Shown here piece by piece: positions 17,326 to 26,388 of a stretch of 64,000 bases of DNA. Below the pieces are notes generated by a model, which was not told the DNA's origin, searched no databases, and saw nothing but the letters and a program-made list of their open reading frames with translations. The DNA is taken from contig NZ_JYMR01000056.1 in assembly GCF_000938255.1 (NCBI RefSeq), forward strand, positions 1 through 64,000. Direction: 5' to 3'. The stretch is from Bradyrhizobium sp. LTSP849 (GTDB lineage: Bacteria; Pseudomonadota; Alphaproteobacteria; Rhizobiales; Xanthobacteraceae). How positions within the stretch are numbered: position 1 is the first letter of the stretch; each line of letters opens with the position of its first letter. The position numbers and the translations under genes were made by a program.

Positions 17326-17853
17326 TCAGGCGGCAGGTCTCCTGGCCTGGACCGGACCATTTAGCGCAGCGGGCGCCTCCGGATCGGCCTGTATGAAATA
17401 TGGCTTCGACCTCAGCCGTAGCATGACGATGGGATAGGCCATGACCAGGCCGCCGATCAGTAAGCCCGCAATTGCGGTCGAGACGCCGACCTTTCCACTG
17501 TCGAGCGCGGTCCAGTAGGTGGCGATTCCGACCGGCAGAAACAACAGCACCGCGGTAACGAGCCCAGGCGAGAAGCGTCCCTTGAACCTGATCACCGGCA
17601 CGATGTGAAACAGGACGGCGTTGATGAGCATCAGGCCCGCATAGGCGAGAGGGGCGATGGGCAGCGTCTCGGCCAGCATCGCCTGGGCGATGCCGAGTGC
17701 GACGACGATGCAGTTGGTGACGTAGAAGTCGTTCCATTCCACGGGGAGCGCGAGCGCGTTGCGCGCCCAGTTACGCCAGTCGAATGTGTATTCTTCCAGA
17801 ATGTGCACCGCATAAGCGGCCATTCCGAGCCATGCCAGTGTTGTGAGGTTCAT
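17326..17853 (-). CDS. HXXEE-domain integral membrane protein
   Basis: 175-residue protein with the defining H-I-L-E-E motif (AVHILEEYTFDW at about residues 15-26) and about five hydrophobic segments. The HXXEE family (DUF) has no established function; the conserved His and Glu pair suggests a metal or catalytic site in the membrane. The N terminus NLTTLAWLGMAAYAVH is the normal start, so ATG at 17853 is used although the frame is open further upstream. The gene is convergent with the LysR pair and is probably transcribed separately from the small gene upstream. Confidence 0.75.
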   Translation of the reverse strand: MNLTTLAWLGMAAYAVHILEEYTFDWRNWARNALALPVEWNDFYVTNCIVVALGIAQAMLAETLPIAPLAYAGLMLINAVLFHIVPVIRFKGRFSPGLVTAVLLFLPVGIATYWTALDSGKVGVSTAIAGLLIGGLVMAYPIVMLRLRSKPYFIQADPEAPAALNGPVQARRPAA

Positions 17854-17941
17854 TGTTCTTTCCAATGTGGATCTGGTGATGAAGACAACGCAGAGAGCCG
17901 CGGGCAGATGTCGCGATGACGGCGACAACTGCCCGAAGGCG

Positions 17942-18217
17942 CTAGCCGCCGCCGTGTTCATCGGCGAACTCGATGCCGGCTTGCGTTTCGGCGACCGCCT
18001 GGCTGACCAGCTCCATGGCCTTCACGCGATGGCCGCCCTTGTTGGAGGTTGCCTGCCGCAGTTCGCCGAGCGCCTGGTAGAGCGAAGCCAGAGCGCGCTC
18101 CATGTTGCCCTGATAAGCATCGGCAGAATCCACGCTCGCGCCGACGAGCCCGATGGCGGCAACGCCGGGGGCTGCAGCGGTTGCAAAGCCGCGACGCGTG
18201 ATCTTTGAATCAAACAT
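17942..18217 (-). CDS. Small exported protein with twin-arginine-like signal
   Basis: 91-residue hypothetical protein. The N terminus MFDSKITRRGFATAAAPGVAAIGLVGAS has a T-R-R-G-F core followed by a hydrophobic stretch, resembling a Tat signal, with a plausible cleavage after A-D-A. The mature part (YQGNMERALASLYQALGELRQATSNKGGHRVKAMELVSQAV) is predicted helical and carries no cysteine. ATG 18217 has AAAGGA in front of it. It lies 88 bp upstream of the HXXEE gene on the same strand. No function is recognised; similar short Tat proteins are common in Bradyrhizobium. Confidence 0.7.
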   Translation of the reverse strand: MFDSKITRRGFATAAAPGVAAIGLVGASVDSADAYQGNMERALASLYQALGELRQATSNKGGHRVKAMELVSQAVAETQAGIEFADEHGGG

Positions 18218-18755
18218 GATGTGTCCTTTCGTTGTCAGAAGTGAAATGCAGCAGTTCTTGAATCGGTCAGCGATGGATGCAGGCCGTTCTGTGCGCCGCT
18301 TCAATCGGCGAAAGGCATGCGTCGCGCAAATACGGTCTCAGTATGCAGATATAGCGAACGCCGATAGCGACGCGGCACGGTCCGACAGGCATCGATCGAA
18401 GGCCTATCTCGTTGGGATTCGCGGCTGGACTTCGGGGATTACAGACCGCGACGCCGGCTCGTTGAGCGATAACAGACACGTGAATGACAGGCCTCAAGAG
18501 CGCTCAGGCCCGCGCTGCGCAAGGCTGAAGCCGCATCGTTTGTAGGCTAACAACCCCTTGACCAATCGCGCTATTTCCGACGAGCCCGCGGCAGACGGCT
18601 GACTTCCGGATGAGACGAGATCCGGACAGCCATAGCCGAAGCCGATAACTCTATATCGAAGCCATATTTGTTTTCGATGCCCCTCGGGCTCATTGCTCCG
18701 CCGCGTTCACGGGCGGCCCACATCGGATTGCCCTTCGCTTTGAGAGTGCTTTTCG
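18218..18755. other. Intergenic region between divergent genes
   Basis: 538 bp without a supported gene, lying between the small Tat protein (minus) and the AtuA-like gene (plus), so it should contain both promoters. It includes a hairpin TCCGGAT (18605-18611) and ATCCGGA (18620-18626) with an 8-nt loop. No clear promoter boxes were identified by eye, and the AtuA-like gene has only a weak ribosome site. Confidence 0.4.
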
Positions 18756-20837
18756 ATGTCCAACCTCATCTATCGTGTTGTCGCGGCCTGTGGGGCGCTC
18801 GGTTATGGCTATCCCAAGGAGTCGCTGCAGGCGGCCCTGAAGGGACGCGTCGACGCCATCATTTGCGATGGCGGTTCGATGGATGCAGGCCCCTATTATC
18901 TCGGGACAGGCACCGAATATTTCGAGCGCGAGGCGGTCAAGGCCGACTATCGGCACATGGTGGCGGCGGGCAAGCAAATTGGCTGCCCCGTCATTCTCGG
19001 CAGCAGCGGCATGGCAGGCGGCAACCGAAACCTCGATTGGATGATCGCGGTCGCCAAGGAAGTGTTCGCCGAGCTGAAAGTTGAAGGCGCCAAGGTCGCC
19101 GTCATCAGGTCCGAGCTCGATCCCGAGATCGTCATCCAGGAATTCCGCAATGGCGCGCTGCGCCCGACCGGCCTTGGGCCCGATCTCGACGAGCAGTCGC
19201 TGCGCGAGAGCGTCATCGTCGGACAGATGGGAGTTCATCCGCTCATCACGGCGATCGAAGCCGGCGCGCAGTATATCCTGGCGGGCCGTTCCTGCGACGT
19301 TGCCTTGTTTGCATCCGACATGATCCGCCGCGGCATCGACGCCGGATTGGCCTACCACGTCGGGCACGTGCTCGAATGCGGCGCCCTGGCCTGCGATCCC
19401 GGTTCGCCGTCCGACTGTCTGGTCGCAGAGATCTACGATGACGGCAGCGCGTTGTTCAGCGCACCGAACCCCACGCGGCGCTGTACTGCCTACTCAATTG
19501 CGGCTCACTCGCTCTACGAGGAAAGCCACCCGCAACTTCAGTTCTACCCCGAAGGTGTTTTGGCTCTGGAGAAGACCCAGTTCTTCTCCAAGGATAGCTG
19601 GACCGCGGGCATTCGCGGCAGCCGGTTCGTTCGGTCGAGCAAACCCTGGCCGTGGAGCATCAAGCTTGAAGGAGCCCGCCATCTGGGTACGCGCAAGGTG
19701 TCGCTGATCTACATCGATCCTGCCGCGCTGCCCAGGATCCCGTCCGAGGTGCTGGTTTATGGCCGCAACGGCGTACAGGCGACGCCGGTAGAAGCCTCCA
19801 AGCGTGAACTCGGCATCATCATCGAGACTGCAGCGCCGACGCAGGAGGCTGCCACCTTGCTGGCGAGCCTCCTCACGCATTATCTCATTCACTACGGCTA
19901 TGCCGGGCGGAAAGCGACCGCCGGAAATATCGCCTATCCACTGTCGCCGAATTTGATCAGTTTCAAGCGCGACGACGGTCAGTTCGGAGCCATTGTCCCG
20001 AGCGGCACCCGCGATCCCGTGTTCTTTGCGAACTATCCGCGCATCAAGGAGGCGGTGATTGGGTTAATCGCGCAGGAGTTTCCTGACGCGCTTGCGAACG
20101 CCAGGTTCACCATCACCGAGGCCGATGCCGCGAACCCTGCGATCCTGCTGCGTAGCGTCGGCCATGATCCGGTCGAGCTCGCGTCGCGGCACCGGCAAGA
20201 GATCGAACGGATCACCAGCGTTGCGACTCCGAAGACGAATTCGCGGCTGAACCTGGACGCACCCGACGCCTATGTCTGGTCGCTCTACCATCTGCTTCAG
20301 AACGAGGACGTCATCAAGAACACGATGTTCCCCATCACCTATTACCGTGCCAGCGGCGCGGAATGGGCAGAAGAGAGCACTGCCAGGCCCAATTATTTCG
20401 ACATCGGCGAGACCGGCTACTACGGCAATATCGACGATCGCACACTGTCGGTGATCGCAGATCATGCCCCAGCAGGTGCGCCTGTCGGCACGCAACGGCT
20501 CATCGACATGGCCGTGGTCATTCGCAGCAAGGACGCGGGAATCAACCGCCTGACGTTCGATGTCATCTTCGCGTCGGCCGAGAGTTACGAGGCCTCGCTT
20601 CACTCGAACGTATTCGCAAGGGAGCAGATCGCGAAGATCCTGAATGTCCCACTCGACCGCGTGGTGGGCACGTTCTTCGTCGATACCTGCAACGCTATCA
20701 AGATTTCCATCGACCGGCCGAACATCTCGGCGTCGATGGACGAACGGGACGTGTTCGGCGCCCAGCAGCAAGCCGCTATTGAGCATTTGAGCATTCCGAT
20801 CTACGCGGCCGCCCTGGGCAGGGCGTCTTCGTTCTAA
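18756..20837 (+). CDS. AtuA-like (DUF1446) protein fused to DUF4387
   Basis: 693-residue protein. Residues about 1-440 correspond to the acyclic-terpene-utilisation AtuA family: ICDGGSMDAGPYYLGTG at about 36-52, SGMAGGNRNLDW near 86, GRSCDVALFASDMIRRG around 178 and HVLECGALACDPG. The last part from about residue 580 (LIDMAVVIRSKDAGINRLTFDVIF...VVGTFF...AIKISIDRP) matches DUF4387, which in many genomes is a separate small protein encoded next to the AtuA-like gene. AtuA proteins belong to citronellol/geranyl-CoA catabolism gene sets, but their reaction is not firmly established and no other atu genes are nearby. Confidence 0.82.
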   Translation: MSNLIYRVVAACGALGYGYPKESLQAALKGRVDAIICDGGSMDAGPYYLGTGTEYFEREAVKADYRHMVAAGKQIGCPVILGSSGMAGGNRNLDWMIAVAKEVFAELKVEGAKVAVIRSELDPEIVIQEFRNGALRPTGLGPDLDEQSLRESVIVGQMGVHPLITAIEAGAQYILAGRSCDVALFASDMIRRGIDAGLAYHVGHVLECGALACDPGSPSDCLVAEIYDDGSALFSAPNPTRRCTAYSIAAHSLYEESHPQLQFYPEGVLALEKTQFFSKDSWTAGIRGSRFVRSSKPWPWSIKLEGARHLGTRKVSLIYIDPAALPRIPSEVLVYGRNGVQATPVEASKRELGIIIETAAPTQEAATLLASLLTHYLIHYGYAGRKATAGNIAYPLSPNLISFKRDDGQFGAIVPSGTRDPVFFANYPRIKEAVIGLIAQEFPDALANARFTITEADAANPAILLRSVGHDPVELASRHRQEIERITSVATPKTNSRLNLDAPDAYVWSLYHLLQNEDVIKNTMFPITYYRASGAEWAEESTARPNYFDIGETGYYGNIDDRTLSVIADHAPAGAPVGTQRLIDMAVVIRSKDAGINRLTFDVIFASAESYEASLHSNVFAREQIAKILNVPLDRVVGTFFVDTCNAIKISIDRPNISASMDERDVFGAQQQAAIEHLSIPIYAAALGRASSF

Positions 20838-20884
20838 AGCCGCCCAATCGTCCGATCATTCGCAAAGCAGACCATTCGTGATGG

Positions 20885-20906
20885 GTTGCCGCGTTCTCGC
20901 GGCAAC
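20885..20906. terminator. GC-rich hairpin after the AtuA-like gene
   Basis: Perfect 9-bp stem GTTGCCGCG / CGCGGCAAC with loop TTCT, 48 bp downstream of the stop of the AtuA-like gene. It is followed by GCGCGATCGG and not by a T tract, so intrinsic termination is possible but not certain; it may instead stabilise the 3' end of the message. Confidence 0.4.
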
Positions 20907-20959
20907 GCGCGATCGGCGATTTCTAACGATCCTCACAATTGATGAACAGGAGAAACATT

Positions 20960-21241
20960 GTGTTCAAAACTTGCTTCAGTGCCGCGGCTATGATCGCCGT
21001 CGTCCTCGCGGCAGCACTCGCCGCCACACAGCCCGCGGAAGCGCGGGATGGCTGCGGAGCCAACCGCTACCGCGGGCCGGGTGGTGCTTGCCACATGTTC
21101 GGCACTGGTCCTTACCCGGGCGGGTTCTACGGACCGCGCATGGCCGATAACGGCTGCCCTCCCGGCTATTGGCACGGTCCCTGGGGTCACTGCCGCGACA
21201 CGGCGTATCACGGCCGTCTTCCTGGCGGCGGCTGGAAATAA
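20960..21241 (+). CDS. Small secreted GCG_CRPN-type protein
   Basis: 93-residue exported protein. The signal peptide FKTCFSAAAMIAVVLAAALAATQPAEA is followed by RDGCGANRYRGPGGAC, the Gly-Cys-Gly start of the GCG_CRPN prefix-to-repeats group, then a Gly/Tyr/Pro-rich tail with paired cysteines (GCPPGYWHGPWGHC). Such proteins are abundant in Bradyrhizobium, and their role is unknown. GTG 20960 is preferred because AGGAG sits 7 nt upstream; ATG 20942 in the same frame is an alternative that adds six residues. Confidence 0.75.
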   Translation: MFKTCFSAAAMIAVVLAAALAATQPAEARDGCGANRYRGPGGACHMFGTGPYPGGFYGPRMADNGCPPGYWHGPWGHCRDTAYHGRLPGGGWK

Positions 21242-21333
21242 AGAGCGCACCTTTGGCCGCGCGATCAATCCTCCCGTCGCGCGGCTCGCGTCTTCTCGCA
21301 TGATCCGTGCACCAGAACCGAGCCGATAATTCG

Positions 21334-21663
21334 ATGTCCAACCGATTAGCTATCCACGCGAGAGGCGACAGTCTGGCGTCGCACATCCTGCCGGTCTCGG
21401 GAACGATGATCGGCGTGTGTGCAACCATGATCGGGTTGGTCAAGCTCGCTGAAGCCAAGCACGGCACGTCGCATGTCGATGAATATGCGGCGATCGTGGC
21501 TGTGACCTTCCTCGCCAGCGCCCTGACATCCTATCTGTCGATCCGCTGGTTTAACCGCGCCAGGCTTAGCCTTTGGATCGAGCAGATCGCAGACTTGATC
21601 TTCCTCTGCGGCCTAGTCGGAATCACGCTGGTAGCCACGCTTTTCGCATACGAAGTGATCTGA
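21334..21663 (+). CDS. Small hypothetical membrane protein
   Basis: 109-residue protein with three probable membrane segments: HILPVSGTMIGVCATMIGLV (about 18-37), AAIVAVTFLASALTSYLSI (about 52-70) and IADLIFLCGLVGITLVATLF (about 83-103). There is no recognisable family motif in what can be read by eye. It lies between two small secreted-protein genes on the same strand, which suggests co-expression in an envelope-related group. ATG 21334 is the internal start that leaves a short hydrophilic N terminus. Confidence 0.6.
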   Translation: MSNRLAIHARGDSLASHILPVSGTMIGVCATMIGLVKLAEAKHGTSHVDEYAAIVAVTFLASALTSYLSIRWFNRARLSLWIEQIADLIFLCGLVGITLVATLFAYEVI

Positions 21664-21764
21664 GGCGTTCCAAGCCAGCAGGGTCAGCTGCTCAGGAGAC
21701 ATGTGCTCGTTTTGACAACCTAAGAATGTTTGCACCCAAATTCAAACGTCATTGGAGATCGATA

Positions 21765-22046
21765 ATGCTGCCCCGATTGACCAAAGCCTTTGCCATCGCC
21801 TTGTCGGTTACCACGATCGGCACGAGCGCCTTCGCCCAAGGCACCATGCAACAGCAGAATGCCTGCAGGCCGGACGTTTTCAGGCTGTGCGGCAGCTACA
21901 TCCCGAATGTCGGTGCGATCGTCGCGTGCCTTCAGGACAACGCGGCAAGTCTGAGCGAACCGTGTCACGATGTCATGTTCCCTGGCCATGTCGACCAAGG
22001 TGGCTACGAACAAGCCGCGCGCGCCCGATCTGGCGAGCTCCGCTGA
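21765..22046 (+). CDS. Small secreted protein with two Cys pairs
   Basis: 93-residue protein. The signal peptide LPRLTKAFAIALSVTTIGTSAFAQ is followed by a mature part with four cysteines in the pattern ACRPDVFRLCGSYIPNVGAIVACLQDNAASLSEPCHDV. This spacing (C-x8-C, then x2 groups C-x10-C) resembles the GLG1-like cysteine-rich repeat found in secreted bacterial proteins, so disulfide formation in the periplasm is likely. ATG 21765 follows TTGGAGATCG. Function unknown. Confidence 0.68.
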   Translation: MLPRLTKAFAIALSVTTIGTSAFAQGTMQQQNACRPDVFRLCGSYIPNVGAIVACLQDNAASLSEPCHDVMFPGHVDQGGYEQAARARSGELR

Positions 22047-22125
22047 GCCCTTCCGTCGACGGTGCGCCCCGTGATGCCGCGCGGCGTGCGTTCTCTTCCA
22101 TCGTTTGATCCATGACGAGGCTATG

Positions 22126-23370
22126 ATGAAGAATCTCATGAAGTCCCGGGCCGTTGCGCCTCGGCTGGCTCGCTGGTTCAGCGCGCTGCTTTGTGCCGTG
22201 ACGATGTCGCTGCCATCCATGAACGCGCAGGCGCAGACGGCGTTTTACGAAGCGTCGCCCCGGGAACTCGCAGGACCGCCCGGCAGCCTGATCCGCTCCG
22301 AGCCGATGATGTTCGCGCCCGCGGGAGCGCAAGCCTATCGCGTGCTGTACCGTTCGGTCGGTATGCACGGCGAGCCAATCGCCGTATCCGGCATCATCGT
22401 GGTGCCGCCCGGTCCTATGCCTTCCGGCGGCCGACCGATCGTGGCCTGGGCACATCCGACCACCGGCGTCGTACCGCATTGTGCGCCATCGCTCGCAATC
22501 TTCGCATTTCAGCAGATGGCGGGGCTCCGCCAGCTCGTCGAGCAGGGCGCGGTGGTTGCCGCGACCGATTATCCCGGCCTCGGGACGGCCGGCCCGCATC
22601 CTTATCTCGTCGGTGACAGCGAAGCGCGTGCGGTGATCGATTCGGTGCGTGCCGCGCGCAGCTTTCCCGGGGTCGGCGAAGGCAACAGCTTTGCCGTGTG
22701 GGGGCATTCGCAAGGCGGCCAGGCGTCGCTCTACACCGGGCTGATCGCCGGGACCTATGCTCCGGAGTTGCACCTGGTTGGTGTCGCCGCCGCGGCGCCG
22801 GCGACGTCGCTTGTGACCCTGATGGGCGACGACTTCAAGACGTCCGGCGGCAAGAATCTAACGGCGATGACCTTGTGGTCCTGGTCGCGCGTCTATGGGG
22901 CGCCGATCGACAAGGTCGTTTTGCCTCAGGCGATGCCGACCGTCGACCGGCTCTCGAACGAGTGCATCGAGTCAATCTTCGACATCATGGAGCGGCGCCA
23001 GACTGAAAAGCCGCTCGAGCAGGCGTTCCTGTCGGTCGCGAGCATCGCAACGGTCGAACCGTGGCGCTCGCTGGCCGTTCGCAACACGCCGGTCGCTCTC
23101 TCGCCGCAGATTCCGCTGTTCCTCGCGCAGGGCAGCACCGACAACATCGTCCGTCCCGAGACTACGCGCGCGTACATGCAGCGGCAATGCGAGGCCGGCG
23201 GCAAGGTCGCCATGATGTCGGTTCCGGGCGTCGGGCATGGCTTCGTCGCACGCGACAGCGCCGAAGCCGCGGTGAGCTGGATGATGGACCGCTTCGCGGG
23301 CCGGCCCGCGCCCAGCGACTGCGGCAAGCCGGCGCCCGCGATGGCTCCGGCCGAAGCCTCGGCCCGATAG
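22126..23370 (+). CDS. Secreted lipase-like alpha/beta hydrolase
   Basis: 414-residue exported hydrolase. Signal peptide at residues 1-38 (ending NAQAQ), then the alpha/beta hydrolase core with oxyanion region AWAHPTTGV, nucleophile elbow G-H-S-Q-G-G (about residue 200) and catalytic His in VPGVGHGF near 365; the Asp is probably in QGSTDNIVRP. The arrangement matches the secretory lipase (LIP) family, so ester or lipid hydrolysis in the periplasm is likely. It is followed after 12 bp by an ABC exporter gene, indicating an operon. ATG 22126 has GAGG 5 nt upstream; ATG 22123 is possible. Confidence 0.8.
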   Translation: MKNLMKSRAVAPRLARWFSALLCAVTMSLPSMNAQAQTAFYEASPRELAGPPGSLIRSEPMMFAPAGAQAYRVLYRSVGMHGEPIAVSGIIVVPPGPMPSGGRPIVAWAHPTTGVVPHCAPSLAIFAFQQMAGLRQLVEQGAVVAATDYPGLGTAGPHPYLVGDSEARAVIDSVRAARSFPGVGEGNSFAVWGHSQGGQASLYTGLIAGTYAPELHLVGVAAAAPATSLVTLMGDDFKTSGGKNLTAMTLWSWSRVYGAPIDKVVLPQAMPTVDRLSNECIESIFDIMERRQTEKPLEQAFLSVASIATVEPWRSLAVRNTPVALSPQIPLFLAQGSTDNIVRPETTRAYMQRQCEAGGKVAMMSVPGVGHGFVARDSAEAAVSWMMDRFAGRPAPSDCGKPAPAMAPAEASAR

Positions 23371-23382
23371 GAGCGCCCACCA

Positions 23383-25176
23383 ATGTCACGCCTGGTGCTC
23401 GACCTGCTCCGGCCCTATCGCGGCTGGCTCGCCATCGTCTTCATCGCCATGCTGATCGAGATCGTGGTCGGTCTCGCAGCCCCTTGGCCGCTGAAACTCG
23501 TGATCGACGATGCGCTCGGAAACCATCACCTTCCGCATTGGCTGGAATGGGCGCATGACTACGGTTTCGGCAAGCACACGCTCGGCGTCGCGCTATTCGC
23601 GGGCGTAGCGACGCTGGCCATCGCCGTGGTCGGTGCGATCGCGGGCTACATCGATAATTATTATACGACGAGCGTAGGGCAGTGGGTTGCCAACGATCTG
23701 CGCCTGCGAATCTACGAGCATCTTCATCGGCTGTCGTTGCGCTATTACGACCATGCCCGGATCGGAACACTGGTCTCGACGATCACCAGCGACGTCGCAA
23801 CCATCCAGGATTTCGCGTCGTCGTCGACGCTCGACATCGTGATCGATCTGCTGACCATTGTCTTCATGGTCGGACTGATGTTCTGGCTGGACTGGGACTT
23901 CACGCTCATCGCGGTCGCCTTCACACCGGTTCTTCTGCTGTTCGTATTCCGCTTCAAGTGGGCGGTGAAGGAGGCGACCCGCGCGGTCCGTGTGCGCCAG
24001 AGCGAGGTCCTTTCTATCGTTCAGCGCGGCCTGAGCACGATCAGGGTCACCAAGGCGTTCGGACGGCAGGATCTCGAGCTTGCCAATCTGGAAGCGGCGA
24101 GCCGCGCCACTGTCGAGGCCGCGCTCCGCGCCCGAAAGATCAAGTCATTGATGTCGCCTCTCGTGAGCATCGTAGTGGCGATCTGCACTGCCATCGTGCT
24201 CTGGAAAGGCACGGCACTGATCGTGGCGGGAACCATGACCGCCGGCGCTCTGACCGTGTACCTTGCCTACCTCAAGAGGTTCTTCAAACCCGTGAAGGAC
24301 CTCGCCAGCATGACCAGCACGATCGCGCAGACCACCGTCGCGCTGGAACGCATCCAGACCATCCTGTCCGCAGACGAGGTGATCGACGAGCGCGCTGGCG
24401 CGGTTGACACCGGCCGGGTACGAGGCGCCATCAGCTTCGATGGGGTCAGCTTCGGCTACGAGACGGGCGAGCAGATCCTGAACGAAGTGTCGTTCGATAT
24501 TCAGCCCGGCCAGGTCGTCGGTTTCGTCGGTCCGACTGGGTCGGGCAAATCGACGCTGCTGAGCCTGTTGCCCCGCTTTTACGATCCGCGGCTCGGCCGC
24601 ATCCTGATCGATGGCGTCGATGTCGCAGACTACAAGATCGCGTCCCTGCGTGCACAGATCGGCTTCGTGCTCCAGGATACGGTCCTGTTTCCCGGAACGA
24701 TCCGCGAGAACATCGCTTATGGCCGTCCTGACGCGAACGAAGCGGAGATTTTGGCTGCCGCCCATGTCGCCAATGCCGATGATTTCATCGCGCGCATGCC
24801 GCATGGTTACGATACCCTTGTCGGCGAGCACGGAAGCACCCTGTCGGGCGGTCAACGTCAGCGTATCGCGATCGCGCGCGCTGTCGTACGCAACAGCCCC
24901 ATTCTCGTGCTGGATGAGCCGACTGCGGCGCTGGATCCGCAGTCCGAACGGCTTGTCATCGATGCGCTTCATCGCCTGATGAAAGGGCGGACGGTGCTTA
25001 TGATCGCCCACCGCCTGAACACGCTGGTCAATGCCGACAAAATCATTGTGCTCAGGGATGGGGTAGTGGCCGAAGAAGGCGGCTACGACGAACTGATCGC
25101 GCGCGGCGGTGACTTTGCCGAGTTGAGCCGGATCCAGCATCAGACTGCGCCGTCTCACGCCGCCGATGCGGCCTGA
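23383..25176 (+). CDS. ABC exporter, fused permease and ATPase (half-transporter)
   Basis: 597-residue type-IV ABC exporter polypeptide. Six membrane helices lie in residues 15-300 (for example LAIVFIAMLIEIVVGLA and TLAIAVVGAIAGYI); the nucleotide-binding domain has Walker A GPTGSGKSTLLSLL, Q-loop VLQDTVLFPGTI, signature LSGGQRQRIAIARA, Walker B ILVLDEPTAALD and H-loop IAHRLNTL. It should work as a homodimer. Similar transporters (MsbA/LmrA-like) move lipids or peptides outward; the flanking lipase-like and phospholipase-D-like genes make a lipid or envelope substrate plausible (inference). Confidence 0.9.
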   Translation: MSRLVLDLLRPYRGWLAIVFIAMLIEIVVGLAAPWPLKLVIDDALGNHHLPHWLEWAHDYGFGKHTLGVALFAGVATLAIAVVGAIAGYIDNYYTTSVGQWVANDLRLRIYEHLHRLSLRYYDHARIGTLVSTITSDVATIQDFASSSTLDIVIDLLTIVFMVGLMFWLDWDFTLIAVAFTPVLLLFVFRFKWAVKEATRAVRVRQSEVLSIVQRGLSTIRVTKAFGRQDLELANLEAASRATVEAALRARKIKSLMSPLVSIVVAICTAIVLWKGTALIVAGTMTAGALTVYLAYLKRFFKPVKDLASMTSTIAQTTVALERIQTILSADEVIDERAGAVDTGRVRGAISFDGVSFGYETGEQILNEVSFDIQPGQVVGFVGPTGSGKSTLLSLLPRFYDPRLGRILIDGVDVADYKIASLRAQIGFVLQDTVLFPGTIRENIAYGRPDANEAEILAAAHVANADDFIARMPHGYDTLVGEHGSTLSGGQRQRIAIARAVVRNSPILVLDEPTAALDPQSERLVIDALHRLMKGRTVLMIAHRLNTLVNADKIIVLRDGVVAEEGGYDELIARGGDFAELSRIQHQTAPSHAADAA

Positions 25177-25200
25177 ACCCAGCAAGAAAGAGCAAGCACC

Positions 25201-26211
25201 ATGTCACACAGGCTGATCGTTCTTCCCGATGACGGCGCCGATGCGATCGTCGCACCCATCGATGCCGCCAAACATAGCCTTAACATCAGGATGTTCCTGT
25301 TCACCGACCCGGCGTTGCTCGAGGCCGTGGTCGCGGCCCGTCGCCGCGGCGTGAATGTTCGCGTCATGCTCAACCCGGCGCGGCGAGACGGAACGAGCGA
25401 CAACGACGTCGCCCGCGAAACCCTTCTCACGGCAGGTGTCTCGGTAAAAGACAGCAGCACGGAATTTGCCGTGACGCATCAGAAGTCGATGGTGATCGAC
25501 GGTCGGGTAGGCTTCATCGAATCCCTCAACTGGGAGACGCGTGACCTCACGGAGACGCGGGACTACGCGGTCGAGACCACCAAGATGTCGGAAGTTGCCG
25601 AGATGGTCCGTTGTTTCGATGCCGACTGGGCCGAGCAGAAATTCTCGCCCGACCCGGCGTCTCATTTGATCTGGTGTCCGAACAACGGTCGCCAGCGCAT
25701 CGCGGATTTCATCGATGGCGCGAAGGAAACGCTCTGGCTCCAGAATGAGCGCTACCAGGACATGGTGATCATCGAGCGGCTTGTGCGGGCGGTGAATCGG
25801 GGCGTCAAGGTCCGGATCATGTCCCGCGCGCTTCACAAGCTGAAGCACAAGAAGCTGTTCGAAGGCGTCAGCGGGCTGCGAATCGTGCATGACGTCGGCG
25901 CCAAGGTTCGGACGCTGCGGCATCTGAAGCTGCATGGCAAGATCATGGTAGCGGACGGCAGCCGCGCCATCGTCGGCTCGATCAATCTCAGTCCCGGCAG
26001 TTTTGACGATCGGCGCGAGTTGGCAATCGAAACTGGATCGGACCATGTGGTGCAGCGTCTGATCGCGACCGTCGAGCGCGACTGGAAGCGGTCGAAAAAG
26101 CTCCCGCTATCCGACGCGGCGGTGCTTGCCGATCTGGAGGGCCGTGGCCTCGGTGAGGTCAACCGACTGGCGCTTGGCGGAGTCGCGCCCGACGAAGGAT
26201 ACCAGCGCTAG
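25201..26211 (+). CDS. Phospholipase D-like protein with two HKD motifs
   Basis: 336-residue PLD-superfamily protein. Two catalytic motifs are visible: HQKSMVIDGRVGFIESLN (about residue 94; H-x-K-x4-D) and LHGKIMVADGSRAIVGSINLS (about 243), both complete, so one active site can form. No signal peptide or N-terminal membrane helix is present, unlike classical cardiolipin synthases, suggesting a cytosolic or peripheral enzyme transferring phosphatidyl groups or hydrolysing phosphodiesters. It starts 24 bp after the ABC exporter gene and is most likely in the same operon as the lipase-like gene. Confidence 0.85.
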   Translation: MSHRLIVLPDDGADAIVAPIDAAKHSLNIRMFLFTDPALLEAVVAARRRGVNVRVMLNPARRDGTSDNDVARETLLTAGVSVKDSSTEFAVTHQKSMVIDGRVGFIESLNWETRDLTETRDYAVETTKMSEVAEMVRCFDADWAEQKFSPDPASHLIWCPNNGRQRIADFIDGAKETLWLQNERYQDMVIIERLVRAVNRGVKVRIMSRALHKLKHKKLFEGVSGLRIVHDVGAKVRTLRHLKLHGKIMVADGSRAIVGSINLSPGSFDDRRELAIETGSDHVVQRLIATVERDWKRSKKLPLSDAAVLADLEGRGLGEVNRLALGGVAPDEGYQR

Positions 26212-26388
26212 GCAAGCTTCCGGATGTGGTCAACGGTCCCGTCGCCGGATATATCGCGCGCCGATACCCGCATATTGAAGCGGTATTTGTATTCGAAGGC
26301 GTCCAGGCGCATGTGTTCATCGCGTTGAGAGCGGGCCAACCGCCGCCCACGAAGATCTTTTTCTCACACCGACAAAGGACAACAAGAC

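Noticed and set aside
24145..25185. Minus-strand frame of 346 codons opposite the ABC exporter
   Set aside because: Shadow of the nucleotide-binding domain; no ribosome site or motif.
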